Shown here one piece after another: positions 1-8,198 of a stretch of DNA of 8,689 nucleotides. Origin of the DNA: Thermodesulfobacteriota bacterium (lineage in GTDB: Bacteria; Desulfobacterota; Desulfocorpusculales; Desulfocorpusculum); NCBI GenBank assembly GCA_028275295.1, contig JAPWUY010000049.1, forward strand, positions 1 to 8,689, given 5' to 3'. Position 1 is the stretch's first letter, and every line of letters begins with the position of its first letter. The translations under genes were made by a program, and so were the position numbers. The notes under the pieces are model-generated. The model did no database searches. It worked only from the letters and a program-made list of their open reading frames with translations, and was not told the origin of the DNA.

Positions 1-65
1 AGTTCCCTTGCCTCGGGTCTTGTCATGTGCATCTTCCAGTTTCCGGCTATGAGCGGCACCCTCAT
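1..65 (-). CDS. tpiA: Triosephosphate isomerase, N-terminal fragment (partial at window edge)
   Basis: Only the first 21 codons and two bases are in the window; the gene continues beyond position 1. The reading from the ATG at 65-63 is MRVPLIAGNWKMHMTRPEAR and onward, which matches the TIM signature: P-L-I-A-G-N-W-K-M near the N-terminus, with the active-site Asn9 and Lys11. TIM interconverts dihydroxyacetone phosphate and glyceraldehyde-3-phosphate in the cytoplasm. The start lies 4 nt after the pgk stop codon. A GGAGGAG purine tract (80-74, minus strand), lying inside the last pgk codons, serves as ribosome site with 8-10 nt spacing. This indicates a pgk-tpiA operon with probable translational coupling. 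The fragment is short, but the motif is very distinctive, and pgk followed by tpiA is a common bacterial gene order. Confidence 0.9.
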   Translation of the reverse strand, partial: MRVPLIAGNWKMHMTRPEARE

Positions 66-69
66 CCCA

Positions 70-1272
70 TCATCTCCTCCTCTTGGAACATCTCAAGAGG
101 GCCTCCACACCAGGAAGCTTCCTCCCCTCGAGCAATTCCACGAAGGCCCCTCCGCCAGTGGATATGTAGGAGATGCCCTCAGCGTATCCACTCTGGTGAG
201 CAGCTGCATCCAGGTCACCTCCCCCTAGGATGCTGAAGGCCTTGCTTTGAGCCACGGCCTTGACCAGCTCCTTTGTCCCAGTGCTGAAGGGCTCCAGCTC
301 GTAGACCCCCATGGGCCCGTTCCACACAATGGTCTTGGCGTCAGAGATCACCTCTGAAAAAAGGGCAATGGATGCTGGCCCTATGTCCAAGGCCATCCAC
401 CCGGCTGGGATCTCCTGAACTGGCCTCACCATCCTCTCTGCCTTGTCCGATTTCTCAGGAGCAACGACGCAGTCAACTGGCAGATACAGTTTGAGCCCCT
501 TCCTCTTGGCCCTGGCCATTATTTTCGCCGCCTGGGAGAGGAGTTCCTCTTCCACGAGGGATGCTCCCGTATCTATGCCCTTCGCCCTCAAGAACGTGTA
601 TGCGAGGGCACCGCCTATGATCACCTTATCCGCGATCTTCATGAGCCTGTGGACCGCTCCCAGTTTGTCTGCCACTTTCCCCCCTCCCAGGATTGCCACA
701 AGGGGCCTCGCTGGGGCCTCGAGGGCCTTCTCCAGGGCCTCGAGCTCTCTCTTCATGAGCAATCCTGCGGCACACAAGGGGGAGAATTTCACTATGGCCT
801 CTACCGACGCATTGGCCCTGTGGGCCACGGCGAACCCGTCGTTCACGTAAATGTCAAGTAGCTTGGCCAACTCCCTGGCAAAGCCATCGTCATTGGCCTC
901 TTCCTCGGGATGGAATCGAAGGTTTTCCAGCATCAGGACCTGGCCTTCCTCCATCTGAGAGACCATCCTTTCCACCTCTGGCCCGATGCAGTCCGGAGCC
1001 AGATGCACCTCCCTTTGGAGCAGTTCCGACAACCTCTTGGCACACGGGGCCATGGTGAACCTCTTGTCGGGTTTTCCCTTCGGTCTTCCCAGATGCGAGG
1101 CGACTATCACTTTGCCTCCCCTCTCGAGGGCCATCCTTATGGTAGGCAGAGCACTCCTTATGCGGGTGTCGTCCGTGATCTCGCCCCTTTCATCTATGGG
1201 GACATTGAAATCCACCCTTATGAATACACGCTTTCCCTTTAAATCCATCTCCTCCAGGCTAGGCACTTTCAT
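70..1272 (-). CDS. pgk: Phosphoglycerate kinase
   Basis: A complete 400-residue PGK, the usual bacterial length. It interconverts 1,3-bisphosphoglycerate + ADP and 3-phosphoglycerate + ATP. Visible family motifs: RVFIRVDFNVP (15-25, with substrate-site Asp21 and Asn23), Arg37, HLGRPKG (60-66), ENLRFHPEEE (116-125), HRANAS (151-156), GGGKVADK (196-203, nucleotide-site Lys199), WNGPMGVYE (317-325), GGGD (350-353) and STGGGA (371-376). Some motifs depart from the commonest forms: VNDGF rather than VNDAF (143-147), GGGK rather than GGAK, and GGGDLDAAA rather than the more usual GGGDSxAAx. No catalytic residue appears lost. The start at 1272 is chosen because GGGGAGGG lies 6 nt upstream; earlier in-frame starts (ATG at 1293, TTG at 1308) lack a comparable site and would add residues before the conserved N-terminus. 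It is transcribed divergently from gap and is followed by tpiA after 4 nt. Confidence 0.97.
   Translation of the reverse strand: MKVPSLEEMDLKGKRVFIRVDFNVPIDERGEITDDTRIRSALPTIRMALERGGKVIVASHLGRPKGKPDKRFTMAPCAKRLSELLQREVHLAPDCIGPEVERMVSQMEEGQVLMLENLRFHPEEEANDDGFARELAKLLDIYVNDGFAVAHRANASVEAIVKFSPLCAAGLLMKRELEALEKALEAPARPLVAILGGGKVADKLGAVHRLMKIADKVIIGGALAYTFLRAKGIDTGASLVEEELLSQAAKIMARAKRKGLKLYLPVDCVVAPEKSDKAERMVRPVQEIPAGWMALDIGPASIALFSEVISDAKTIVWNGPMGVYELEPFSTGTKELVKAVAQSKAFSILGGGDLDAAAHQSGYAEGISYISTGGGAFVELLEGRKLPGVEALLRCSKRRR
79..100 (-). promoter_or_regulatory. RNA hairpin overlapping the tpiA ribosome site
   Basis: A perfect 7-bp inverted repeat (CCTCTTG / CAAGAGG, 8-nt loop) lies in the last codons of pgk. 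In the minus-strand transcript its 3' arm ends with the first two Gs (80-79) of the GGAGG that precedes tpiA. Folding could limit tpiA initiation unless ribosomes translating pgk open it, giving coupled translation. The repeat is seen directly; the regulatory role is inferred and could be incidental to coding sequence. Confidence 0.35.
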
Positions 1273-1277
1273 GGAGA

Positions 1278-1285
1278 CCCTCCCC
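1278..1285 (-). promoter_or_regulatory. pgk ribosome binding site
   Basis: On the minus strand this reads GGGGAGGG, with the core GGAGG (1283-1279) 6 nt before the ATG at 1272. It decides the pgk start against the in-frame upstream ATG at 1293 and TTG at 1308. Confidence 0.8.
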
Positions 1286-1313
1286 AGCTTCATTGTCCCG
1301 CGAGGCAAAACCG

Positions 1314-1342
1314 ATGCTAGTCGGGATCTCGAAAAGAATCAA
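1314..1342 (-). promoter_or_regulatory. Candidate sigma70-type promoter for pgk-tpiA
   Basis: On the minus strand, TTGATT (1342-1337, 4/6 match to TTGACA) is separated by exactly 17 nt from TAGCAT (1319-1314, 4/6 match to TATAAT). Transcription would begin near 1307, giving a leader of about 35 nt before the pgk ATG. It sits back to back with the gap promoter, and their -35 elements are 18 nt apart, so one bound regulator could affect both. The match is moderate. Confidence 0.4.
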
Positions 1343-1360
1343 GGGTGAATTTGGCCCGAG

Positions 1361-1389
1361 TTGCAGGGGGCCTTTTCAGGTGATATATT
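1361..1389 (+). promoter_or_regulatory. Candidate extended -10 promoter for gap
   Basis: TTGCAG (1361-1366, weak -35, 3/6) is followed after 17 nt by TATATT (1384-1389, 5/6 match to TATAAT). A TG one base upstream of the -10 (1381-1382) forms the extended -10 pattern TGnTATATT, which can compensate for a poor -35. Transcription would start near 1396, leaving a gap leader of roughly 110 nt, long enough to hold a regulatory site. This is the most A+T-rich spot in the intergenic region. Confidence 0.55.
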
Positions 1390-1414
1390 TACGACATCGG
1401 GGAATAGCGAACAA

Positions 1415-2512
<1,098 letters not shown>

Positions 2513-2521
2513 GCCTTTGAA

Positions 2522-2562
2522 GGGGGGAGCCTGCCAGGATAAGAAGGCGGAAGGCTTCTCCC
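2522..2562 (+). other. Long RNA hairpin after gap
   Basis: GGGGGGAGCCT (2522-2532) can pair with AGGCTTCTCCC (2552-2562) as an 11-bp stem that includes two G-U pairs, enclosing a 19-nt loop. It starts 9 nt after the gap stop. No run of T follows, so it is not a normal intrinsic terminator. It more likely protects the 3' end of a processed gap message or reduces read-through into the long downstream gene. Confidence 0.45.
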
Positions 2563-2565
2563 CCG

Positions 2566-2580
2566 GTCCTGGAACAGGAC
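2566..2580 (+). other. Second compact RNA hairpin in the gap to PPDK-like spacer
   Basis: GTCCTG-GAA-CAGGAC is a perfect 6-bp stem with a 3-nt loop, directly following the first hairpin. No T tract follows. The pair of hairpins resembles intercistronic stabilising or processing elements; a role in setting gap level above the downstream genes is inferred. The rest of the spacer (2581-2621) carries only a purine-rich ribosome site (AAGGAAAGGA, 2608-2617) before the next ATG. Confidence 0.4.
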
Positions 2581-2621
2581 AAGGGCCTCCCAAGCCCCTA
2601 TAGCGAGAAGGAAAGGATCCC

Positions 2622-5600
2622 ATGATATCCAAGACTGATGGGCCCAAATCCCTCCTGGAAGAATCGGAAGCCCTGAGGAGAAATCTAGCTGAGACCGCAG
2701 TGTCCGAGATAAAGATAGACCCAAGGTACCTCGTCCTCAGGGAGACCGTGAAGGACTATAGGGGTCTGGCCAAGGCAGTGGATTCCCTTCTTTTCGAGCT
2801 CAACCACCCTTTCAGGAACTGGCGAGTGATTATTCCCGAGCTGAGGAGCTTCGCCCTCAAGAACCTGGGCTTCTATGGCCGACACAAGAAAGGGCCTCAG
2901 GCCGTCGAGCTCATCCTCGGGGTATTTCTGGAGGCAGCCTCTGAGGCGAGGAGGACTGAGATCCAATCTCAGGCTCTGGAGTCCATGCTCTCCTACATGG
3001 AGAAGGTGGTCCAGACATGTCTGGACGGCTCCTCGGATGATTACGGGAAGGTTCTCTCCAAGACCTTCGAGAACCTGAAAGCGCTGCCTCCCAAACAGAA
3101 GGGCATCCTGGCCCGGAACTACCACCCCATGAAGAGAATAGCGGCGGAGCTCCTCTCAAGAAGGCCCATGGGGTTCGACTTCAGGGCCATGAACCATGTC
3201 CTGACGGAACTTCTCCGGATAAATTACGAGGAATGGCTGAAAGAGGCGGATCCCATCCAGTGGTTCGTGGAAGAGTTCGGCCATCTTCCTCCCCATGGCT
3301 CCCTGAGGGAGAACTTGGAAGAGTTGTCCCACAGGAATCTCATCCAATTGATGAGGAGACTCGACTCTCGAGACGGAAACCGGGAGGAGACGGAAATCAC
3401 CAGGGAGCTTCTCTCCTTGCCAGGACATCTGGATCTCGTGCGGAAGTACAAGGAATTGCCAGAGGAGGCAGCCAGGATGATGGTCTCCTCGCCTCAAGCT
3501 GTGGCCGATCCCCTCAGGGATGGAAGGATACTGGTGCTATTCAAGATAATGGAGACCTCTCGGCTCGCCGAGATTCACGAGGAGACCCTGAGGGAGATCC
3601 AGCGGGCCCTTACGGGAATGATCCGCAGCGAGCCTGCCGAGAGGCTCGAGAGCCTTCTCGTCAAGACCTTCTGGCTCCTCAAGGAGAACGTGGTCAACTA
3701 TCCCAGAACAGCGCTCCAGTGCATCCACGCCATAGGTCAGGAGGTATTCCAGAAGGGCCAGTCGAGGCTAGTGGAGGTTTTCCTGGAAGAGGTTGTCAGA
3801 TTTGGCTTCCAGCCTCCTGATGTGAGAGGTGTCGACACCGAATGGCAGTGGCTGTGCAATCCCAATCACCTCTTGAATATCAGGATATGGCTTGATCTCA
3901 TCTGCTTGCAGCCCAAGTGGTGCACCACCCTTCTTTCAGCCCTGATAATCAATCTCAAGCTTGCAGGCACCTGTATAAGAGACACCGACCTTTTCCAGAA
4001 GGACATAAGCAAGCTCCTGAGAAGCGATATCGCCCCCCTCTATAATCTGGTGAAGCAGCTCACAAAGCTCATTCCCGCTTTCTTCAACGAGATAGGGGCC
4101 GAGGGTCTCCTCAGGGATGTCTCCACCGAGGTGGATGAGATCCACCGAAGAAGGGACCCCATCATCCATTTCCTTCGCAAGCAAAGCCACGTGGAAAGCA
4201 GTAACCTCATAGTGGAGTTCATAGAGGAGATCTTCAACTTCTGGAACACCCTGGACAAGAAGTGCCTCAGGAATTTCCTCCCAGAGGAGACCCTCGCACA
4301 GGTGGACGAGAACTCGACATTGGTCCTGGAACCCCACAGGATCGTGAGGGCCCTTTTCCAAGAGCACTCCTTATCTGGGGCCAAAGGTCTTTTGTCCTTG
4401 AGGGAAGAAGAGGTCGAGGGAACCATATCTTCTGTGGAGGGGGTTTCGGAGGAGGAGAGGAAGAGGGTCCTACTTCTCTTCAGGATGTATAGGCTCGTCT
4501 ACCAGAAGTATTACCTGGGTTACCAGGAGATTCGCTACCACCTGAGTCAGGCCAAGGCCCATGGCTTCAGCGGACTGGACAGGTTGGAGGAGGTTCTCGA
4601 GAGGGATGATCCAGAGGAGTGCCTGGAGGCCATTTTGGACTATCTCGAAAAACTCAAGGAGATAATCCTCTCGCCCGAGACCTTCGAGGTCACAGAGGAC
4701 ATATACCACAAGAGGCACATAGCCGCGGATATCCCCTCCATGTACGGGAGATATCACGAGAAAAAGTTCGATGCCTTGGGCCTTTCCTTCAGGTTGGAGA
4801 ATCTGGCCAATGTTTATTTCGAGAGGCTCATAGAGTCGGTTAACCTCTCTTTCATAACCAGGGCGGTCTTCTTCAAGATCGTCAAGTGCATAAGGCTTTT
4901 CATGAGGGCCATGCAGATAGACGGGATATCCTCCCAGAGGCTCGAGGCTTACATGGACCTCCTGGAAAAATCCCTGGAGATGAGGAGGTTCACCTATACC
5001 CAGTATCTCGACATCCTCAGGGGGCTCTCCGAGGGGGTGAAAGACATCCTCAATGTGTACTACACCGATGTTCACAAGGACACCTTGGAGGTGGTCATCC
5101 GCTCCCTTGGCCCCAGACATATCCTCCCCAAGTACCTCGGTCACGGCAACGATGGGGACGAAGACGCCCTGGTTCACAGGATATCCGAGCAATTTTTCAG
5201 GGACTTGGTCTCGAGCACCTTCGGCCTCCAGTACCTGGACAACTTCCTCACTAGGATCCACCAGACCCTCGCCCTTCAGAAGGAGACCCTCTCTGAGGCT
5301 GACCTAGACCTTCTCATGACCTACGACCCCGAGAGGGTCCTCTCCGACATCCACGCTCCAAGGAAGCTCACGCGCGACCCGATCCACTTGGGCTCCAAGG
5401 GGTACAACCTGGTTCTCCTGGCAGAGGCCGGAGTGAGGGTTCCCCCCGGCTTCATAGTGACGAGCGAAGTGGCCAGGTGCCACAGGATCGTTCTGAACTT
5501 TCCCCAGGCCCACGAGGATTTCGTGTCCCGCATAAGGGACGGCATTCGCCGCCTCGAGGAACTGACGGGAAAGAGGTTCGGTGATCCCAGCTGTCCTCTC

Positions 5601-6890
5601 TTGGTCTCCGTGAGAAGCGGCTCGACCATATCCATGCCCGGCATGATGGACACCCTCCTCAATGTGGGGATAAACGAGGAGATAGCTCAAGGCATGGCCA
5701 ACTCCACTCGTAACCCTTGGTTCGCCTGGGACAACTACAGGCGCTTCCTTCAGTCCTGGGGGATGTCCTTCGGGATGGAAAGGGAGGTGTTCAACGAGAT
5801 AATGAGGGAGTGGAAAGCCCGCTTCGGTGTCGAGAAGAAGAGACAGTTCACGGGCGAACAAATGCAGAAGATGGCCATGGCCTACAGGCGAGCTTTGGAG
5901 GAGAGCGGCATAGCAGTGGAGGAGGACCCATGGAGGCAACTGGAGACAGCCATCCACAGGGTGATTTACTCCTGGAACTCACCCAAGGCCAAGGATTATA
6001 GGGAGATCATGGGGATATCGGACGATTGGGGCACGGCTGTCATAGTCCAGGCCATGGTCTTCGGAAACCTGGGGCCAAAGGCCGGAAGTGGGGTCCTCTT
6101 CACAGCGAATCCCACAAGGAGGATGCGGAGGGTAGTCCTCTGGGGAGACTACACCCCCATGAACCAGGGAGAGGACATAGTAGCCGGTCTGGTGACCACC
6201 TTCCCCATATCCAACGAGCAGAGGGAGGAGTCTGGAAGGGGGGGTGAGGTCACCCTCGAGGACGAGTTCCCTGAGATTTACAGGGCTCTTTTGGATCTGG
6301 CCAAGATGCTGGTTTACGAGAAGGGCTGGAATCCCCAGGAGATAGAGTTCACCTTCGAGGGGCCCGAGGCTTCTCAGCTTTACATCCTTCAGACCAGGGA
6401 CATGGTGACAATGAGGAGGAGGGAGACTGTCCCTGTGTTCGTATCGTCACCTGAACTACACGAGCACTATCTGAGCAAGGGAACAGGGGTCAGTGGAGGA
6501 GCCCTTTGCGGAAGAGTGGTCTTCACCCTCGAGGACATAAGGAAGTGGAGGACTCTGGAGCCCCAGACCCCCTTGATCCTGGTTCGCTCGGACACGGTCC
6601 CCGATGACATAAAGGAGATCTCCCTCACGGACGGCCTTCTCACTGCCAAAGGTGGCCAGACTTCCCATGCGGCCATAGTGGCGCTGAGATTGGGAAAGAC
6701 TTGCGTTGTGGGGACAGGGGGTCTTACGGTCCTGAGCGAGAAGGGACCGTGTAGGATCCATGGGGTGACGGTGAAAGAGGGCGATTTCCTGAGCCTAGAT
6801 GGGAGAAGCGGCTCCGTGTACCTGGGTCGCCATCCCATCGAGCAGAAGGCTGTAACCAGCACTTCGACGAATATCGAAATGGGGAGGTGA
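2622..6890 (+). CDS. PPDK-like dikinase fusion: large helical N-terminus + ATP-grasp + phosphohistidine domain, no PEP/pyruvate barrel
   Basis: A 1422-residue protein, predicted cytoplasmic (no signal peptide or membrane segment). Residues 1-900 are charged, Leu/Glu/Arg-rich, apparently almost all helical, and match no domain I recognise; a notable stretch is AADIPSMYGRYHEKKFDALG (701-720). Residues about 905-1262 are a PPDK-type ATP-grasp: GSKGYNL (924-930, Lys926), RVPPGF (939-944), SVRSGSTISMPGMMDTLLN (996-1014, Arg998), GTAVIVQAMVFGN (1137-1149), NQGEDIVAG (1181-1189), EIEFT (1240-1244) and LQTRD (1256-1260). Residues about 1280-1405 are the swivelling phosphohistidine domain, with TVPDDI (1325-1330) and GGQTSHAA and its phospho-acceptor His1349. 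The spacings Lys926-Arg998-His1349 are close to those of PPDK (22-92-455). The chain ends 73 residues after the histidine, so the C-terminal PEP/pyruvate TIM barrel, with its catalytic Cys, is absent. It should take a phosphoryl group from ATP onto His1349; the acceptor is unknown. It is not an orthodox ppdK or ppsA. Confidence 0.9.
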   Translation: MISKTDGPKSLLEESEALRRNLAETAVSEIKIDPRYLVLRETVKDYRGLAKAVDSLLFELNHPFRNWRVIIPELRSFALKNLGFYGRHKKGPQAVELILGVFLEAASEARRTEIQSQALESMLSYMEKVVQTCLDGSSDDYGKVLSKTFENLKALPPKQKGILARNYHPMKRIAAELLSRRPMGFDFRAMNHVLTELLRINYEEWLKEADPIQWFVEEFGHLPPHGSLRENLEELSHRNLIQLMRRLDSRDGNREETEITRELLSLPGHLDLVRKYKELPEEAARMMVSSPQAVADPLRDGRILVLFKIMETSRLAEIHEETLREIQRALTGMIRSEPAERLESLLVKTFWLLKENVVNYPRTALQCIHAIGQEVFQKGQSRLVEVFLEEVVRFGFQPPDVRGVDTEWQWLCNPNHLLNIRIWLDLICLQPKWCTTLLSALIINLKLAGTCIRDTDLFQKDISKLLRSDIAPLYNLVKQLTKLIPAFFNEIGAEGLLRDVSTEVDEIHRRRDPIIHFLRKQSHVESSNLIVEFIEEIFNFWNTLDKKCLRNFLPEETLAQVDENSTLVLEPHRIVRALFQEHSLSGAKGLLSLREEEVEGTISSVEGVSEEERKRVLLLFRMYRLVYQKYYLGYQEIRYHLSQAKAHGFSGLDRLEEVLERDDPEECLEAILDYLEKLKEIILSPETFEVTEDIYHKRHIAADIPSMYGRYHEKKFDALGLSFRLENLANVYFERLIESVNLSFITRAVFFKIVKCIRLFMRAMQIDGISSQRLEAYMDLLEKSLEMRRFTYTQYLDILRGLSEGVKDILNVYYTDVHKDTLEVVIRSLGPRHILPKYLGHGNDGDEDALVHRISEQFFRDLVSSTFGLQYLDNFLTRIHQTLALQKETLSEADLDLLMTYDPERVLSDIHAPRKLTRDPIHLGSKGYNLVLLAEAGVRVPPGFIVTSEVARCHRIVLNFPQAHEDFVSRIRDGIRRLEELTGKRFGDPSCPLLVSVRSGSTISMPGMMDTLLNVGINEEIAQGMANSTRNPWFAWDNYRRFLQSWGMSFGMEREVFNEIMREWKARFGVEKKRQFTGEQMQKMAMAYRRALEESGIAVEEDPWRQLETAIHRVIYSWNSPKAKDYREIMGISDDWGTAVIVQAMVFGNLGPKAGSGVLFTANPTRRMRRVVLWGDYTPMNQGEDIVAGLVTTFPISNEQREESGRGGEVTLEDEFPEIYRALLDLAKMLVYEKGWNPQEIEFTFEGPEASQLYILQTRDMVTMRRRETVPVFVSSPELHEHYLSKGTGVSGGALCGRVVFTLEDIRKWRTLEPQTPLILVRSDTVPDDIKEISLTDGLLTAKGGQTSHAAIVALRLGKTCVVGTGGLTVLSEKGPCRIHGVTVKEGDFLSLDGRSGSVYLGRHPIEQKAVTSTSTNIEMGR

Positions 6891-6891
6891 T
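6883..6891 (+). promoter_or_regulatory. Ribosome binding site of the second GAPDH, overlapping the upstream stop codon
   Basis: GGAGGTGAT is a nine-base match to the complement of the 16S rRNA 3' tail and spans the TGA stop (6888-6890) of the PPDK-like gene. GGAGG ends 8 nt before the ATG at 6896, the best start. The overlapping GTG at 6887 and ATG at 6890 are too close to it. Confidence 0.7.
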
Positions 6892-6895
6892 GGAA

Positions 6896-8185
6896 ATGGA
6901 TCTCACGGCCAAGGATCACCCCTTCCTTTCCATCAATCAGGAAAAGCTGCCCATGGCATTGGGGATAAACGGGCTGGGGCGAATAGGAAAACTCACCCTT
7001 TGGCACCACGTTGCCAGGAGATCCTTCGAGGAGCTCGTGGTGAATGTGGGAAGAGATGTGGGAAAGGGCCTCGAAGACATAGCCGACTATATCCTCAGGG
7101 ATAGCACCTACGGCCCCTTGGACAGATTCCTCTTCGGATTCAGAGGGGGAAGGGTCATAGAGGAGCTGGACGAAGCCAAGGGCACCATGAAGGTGAATGG
7201 AGTCCCGGTGAAGATCTTGAGACAGAGCAGGGACCCAAAGCAGATCCCTTGGAAGGAGAACAAGGTCTCCCTGGTTGTGGACTGCACTGGTGCATTCACT
7301 GATCCCACCTCCCCTCCAGATGCACCCAAAGGAAGTCTGAGGGGCCATCTGGAGGCAGGGGCCCAAAAGGTGATCCTCTCTGCCCCTTTCAAGATCAAGG
7401 ACAAATCCCTCTCCATGCCTGAGGACGCTGTCACAACCATCCAGGGAATAAACGAGGACGACTTCGACCCGAATCGCCACAAGCTGATATCCACAGCCTC
7501 TTGCACCACGACCTGTCTGGCCTTCATGATGAGACCCATGCTGGACCACTTTGGGGCAGATGCCATACTCACGGCCTCGATGGTCACGGTCCACGCTGCA
7601 ACGGGAAGCCAGGAGGTCTTGGATAGGCTGCCAGATGCCAACGCCAAGGATCTGAGAAAGAACAGGAGCACCTTCAACAACATAATTCTCACCACAACTG
7701 GGGCCGCAGATGCGTTGGCCCTTGTCATGCCACAGATGAGGGGAATAGGATTCATGGCCGAATCCGTGAGGATCCCCACCAACACAGGCTCCCTCGTTAT
7801 CCTGGTGCTCAACATCCAGGATCAGGACCCCTCCAATCCCATAAGGAGGAATCTGATAAACTCCATCTACAAGAAGGCAGCGGAAGGCTACCTGAGCAAG
7901 TATCTCGCTTACACGGACAAGCAGAATGTCTCGGCAGATGTGATAGGCACAGCAGCAGCGGCCATCATAGAGGGCAAGGAGACCCACACCAGGACCGCGA
8001 ATCTGAGGGTGAACTTGAGGACTGTGTGCGCTGTTCCCCAGGAGTCCATGAAGGGATTGGAGGGTGGGTTTCTGGAGGTGCCCATAACTCAGGTGGTCGT
8101 CTATGGCTGGTACGACAACGAGCTGGGCTCGTATACCCACATGCTGGGCGAGAGGACCTTAGGAATCGCCCGAAGCATGCTGTGA
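6896..8185 (+). CDS. Divergent GAPDH-like dehydrogenase (second GAPDH paralogue)
   Basis: A 429-residue GAPDH homologue, about 95 longer than the classical enzyme owing to an N-terminal extension (1-21) and internal insertions (about 136-148, 164-178 and 360-394). Retained: Rossmann motif GINGLGRIGK (23-32), catalytic Cys203 in STASCTTTC, general base His233 in VTVHAATG, Thr268-Gly269 in TTTGAA, Arg292 in SVRIPTN, and WYDNELGSY (405-413) with Asn408. Changed: the NAD-selecting Asp region is VVNVGRDV (48-55), with no clear Asn-Asp; the residue equivalent to substrate-phosphate Asp187 of the first GAPDH is Ser238; SCTTN is SCTTT; and the [12 protein letters not shown] segment is remodelled to PDANAKDLRKNRS (246-258). 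It resembles the long GAPDH-like proteins known in various bacteria. It probably is an active aldehyde-oxidising or acyl-phosphate-reducing enzyme, but cofactor and substrate may differ; NADP or another aldehyde are possibilities. It is translationally coupled to the PPDK-like gene (5-nt gap). A start at ATG 6953 would remove the extension but has a poorer ribosome site. Confidence 0.88.
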   Translation: MDLTAKDHPFLSINQEKLPMALGINGLGRIGKLTLWHHVARRSFEELVVNVGRDVGKGLEDIADYILRDSTYGPLDRFLFGFRGGRVIEELDEAKGTMKVNGVPVKILRQSRDPKQIPWKENKVSLVVDCTGAFTDPTSPPDAPKGSLRGHLEAGAQKVILSAPFKIKDKSLSMPEDAVTTIQGINEDDFDPNRHKLISTASCTTTCLAFMMRPMLDHFGADAILTASMVTVHAATGSQEVLDRLPDANAKDLRKNRSTFNNIILTTTGAADALALVMPQMRGIGFMAESVRIPTNTGSLVILVLNIQDQDPSNPIRRNLINSIYKKAAEGYLSKYLAYTDKQNVSADVIGTAAAAIIEGKETHTRTANLRVNLRTVCAVPQESMKGLEGGFLEVPITQVVVYGWYDNELGSYTHMLGERTLGIARSML

Positions 8186-8198
8186 CCCCACAGACCCA

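Noticed and set aside
1..26. A separate small minus-strand gene starting at ATG 26 (reading MTRPEARE) with a GGAAG site
   Set aside because: The same frame extends back to ATG 65 and gives the triosephosphate isomerase N-terminus (GNWKM), so ATG 26 is an internal Met codon of tpiA.
1273..1308. Upstream starts (ATG 1293, TTG 1308) for pgk
   Set aside because: The ATG at 1272 has GGGGAGGG 6 nt upstream and gives the standard PGK N-terminus. The extra residues do not belong to the family, and the TTG overlaps the predicted transcription start.
1353..1376. Terminator-like stem GGCCC/GGGCC followed by TTTT in the divergent region
   Set aside because: Only 5 bp of stem with a 10-nt loop, and it overlaps the predicted gap -35. 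It is too weak to call.
2522..2580. Rho-independent terminator after gap
   Set aside because: The stems are real, but the sequence after each is C/G/A-rich with no T run, so classical intrinsic termination is not supported.
4470..5261. A 263-codon minus-strand open frame within the PPDK-like gene
   Set aside because: It lies wholly inside a continuous 1422-codon gene, shows no motif and has low-complexity Glu/Val/Leu composition typical of antisense shadows.
2622..6890. Calling this gene pyruvate phosphate dikinase (ppdK) or PEP synthase (ppsA)
   Set aside because: The C-terminal PEP/pyruvate-binding barrel and its catalytic Cys are absent, and two thirds of the protein is an unrelated N-terminal region.
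6467..8140. A 557-codon open frame on the minus strand opposite the second GAPDH
   Set aside because: Its protein is rich in His/Gly/Leu with no recognisable domain and mirrors the codon bias of the plus-strand gene, which has clear GAPDH motifs. It is a shadow frame.
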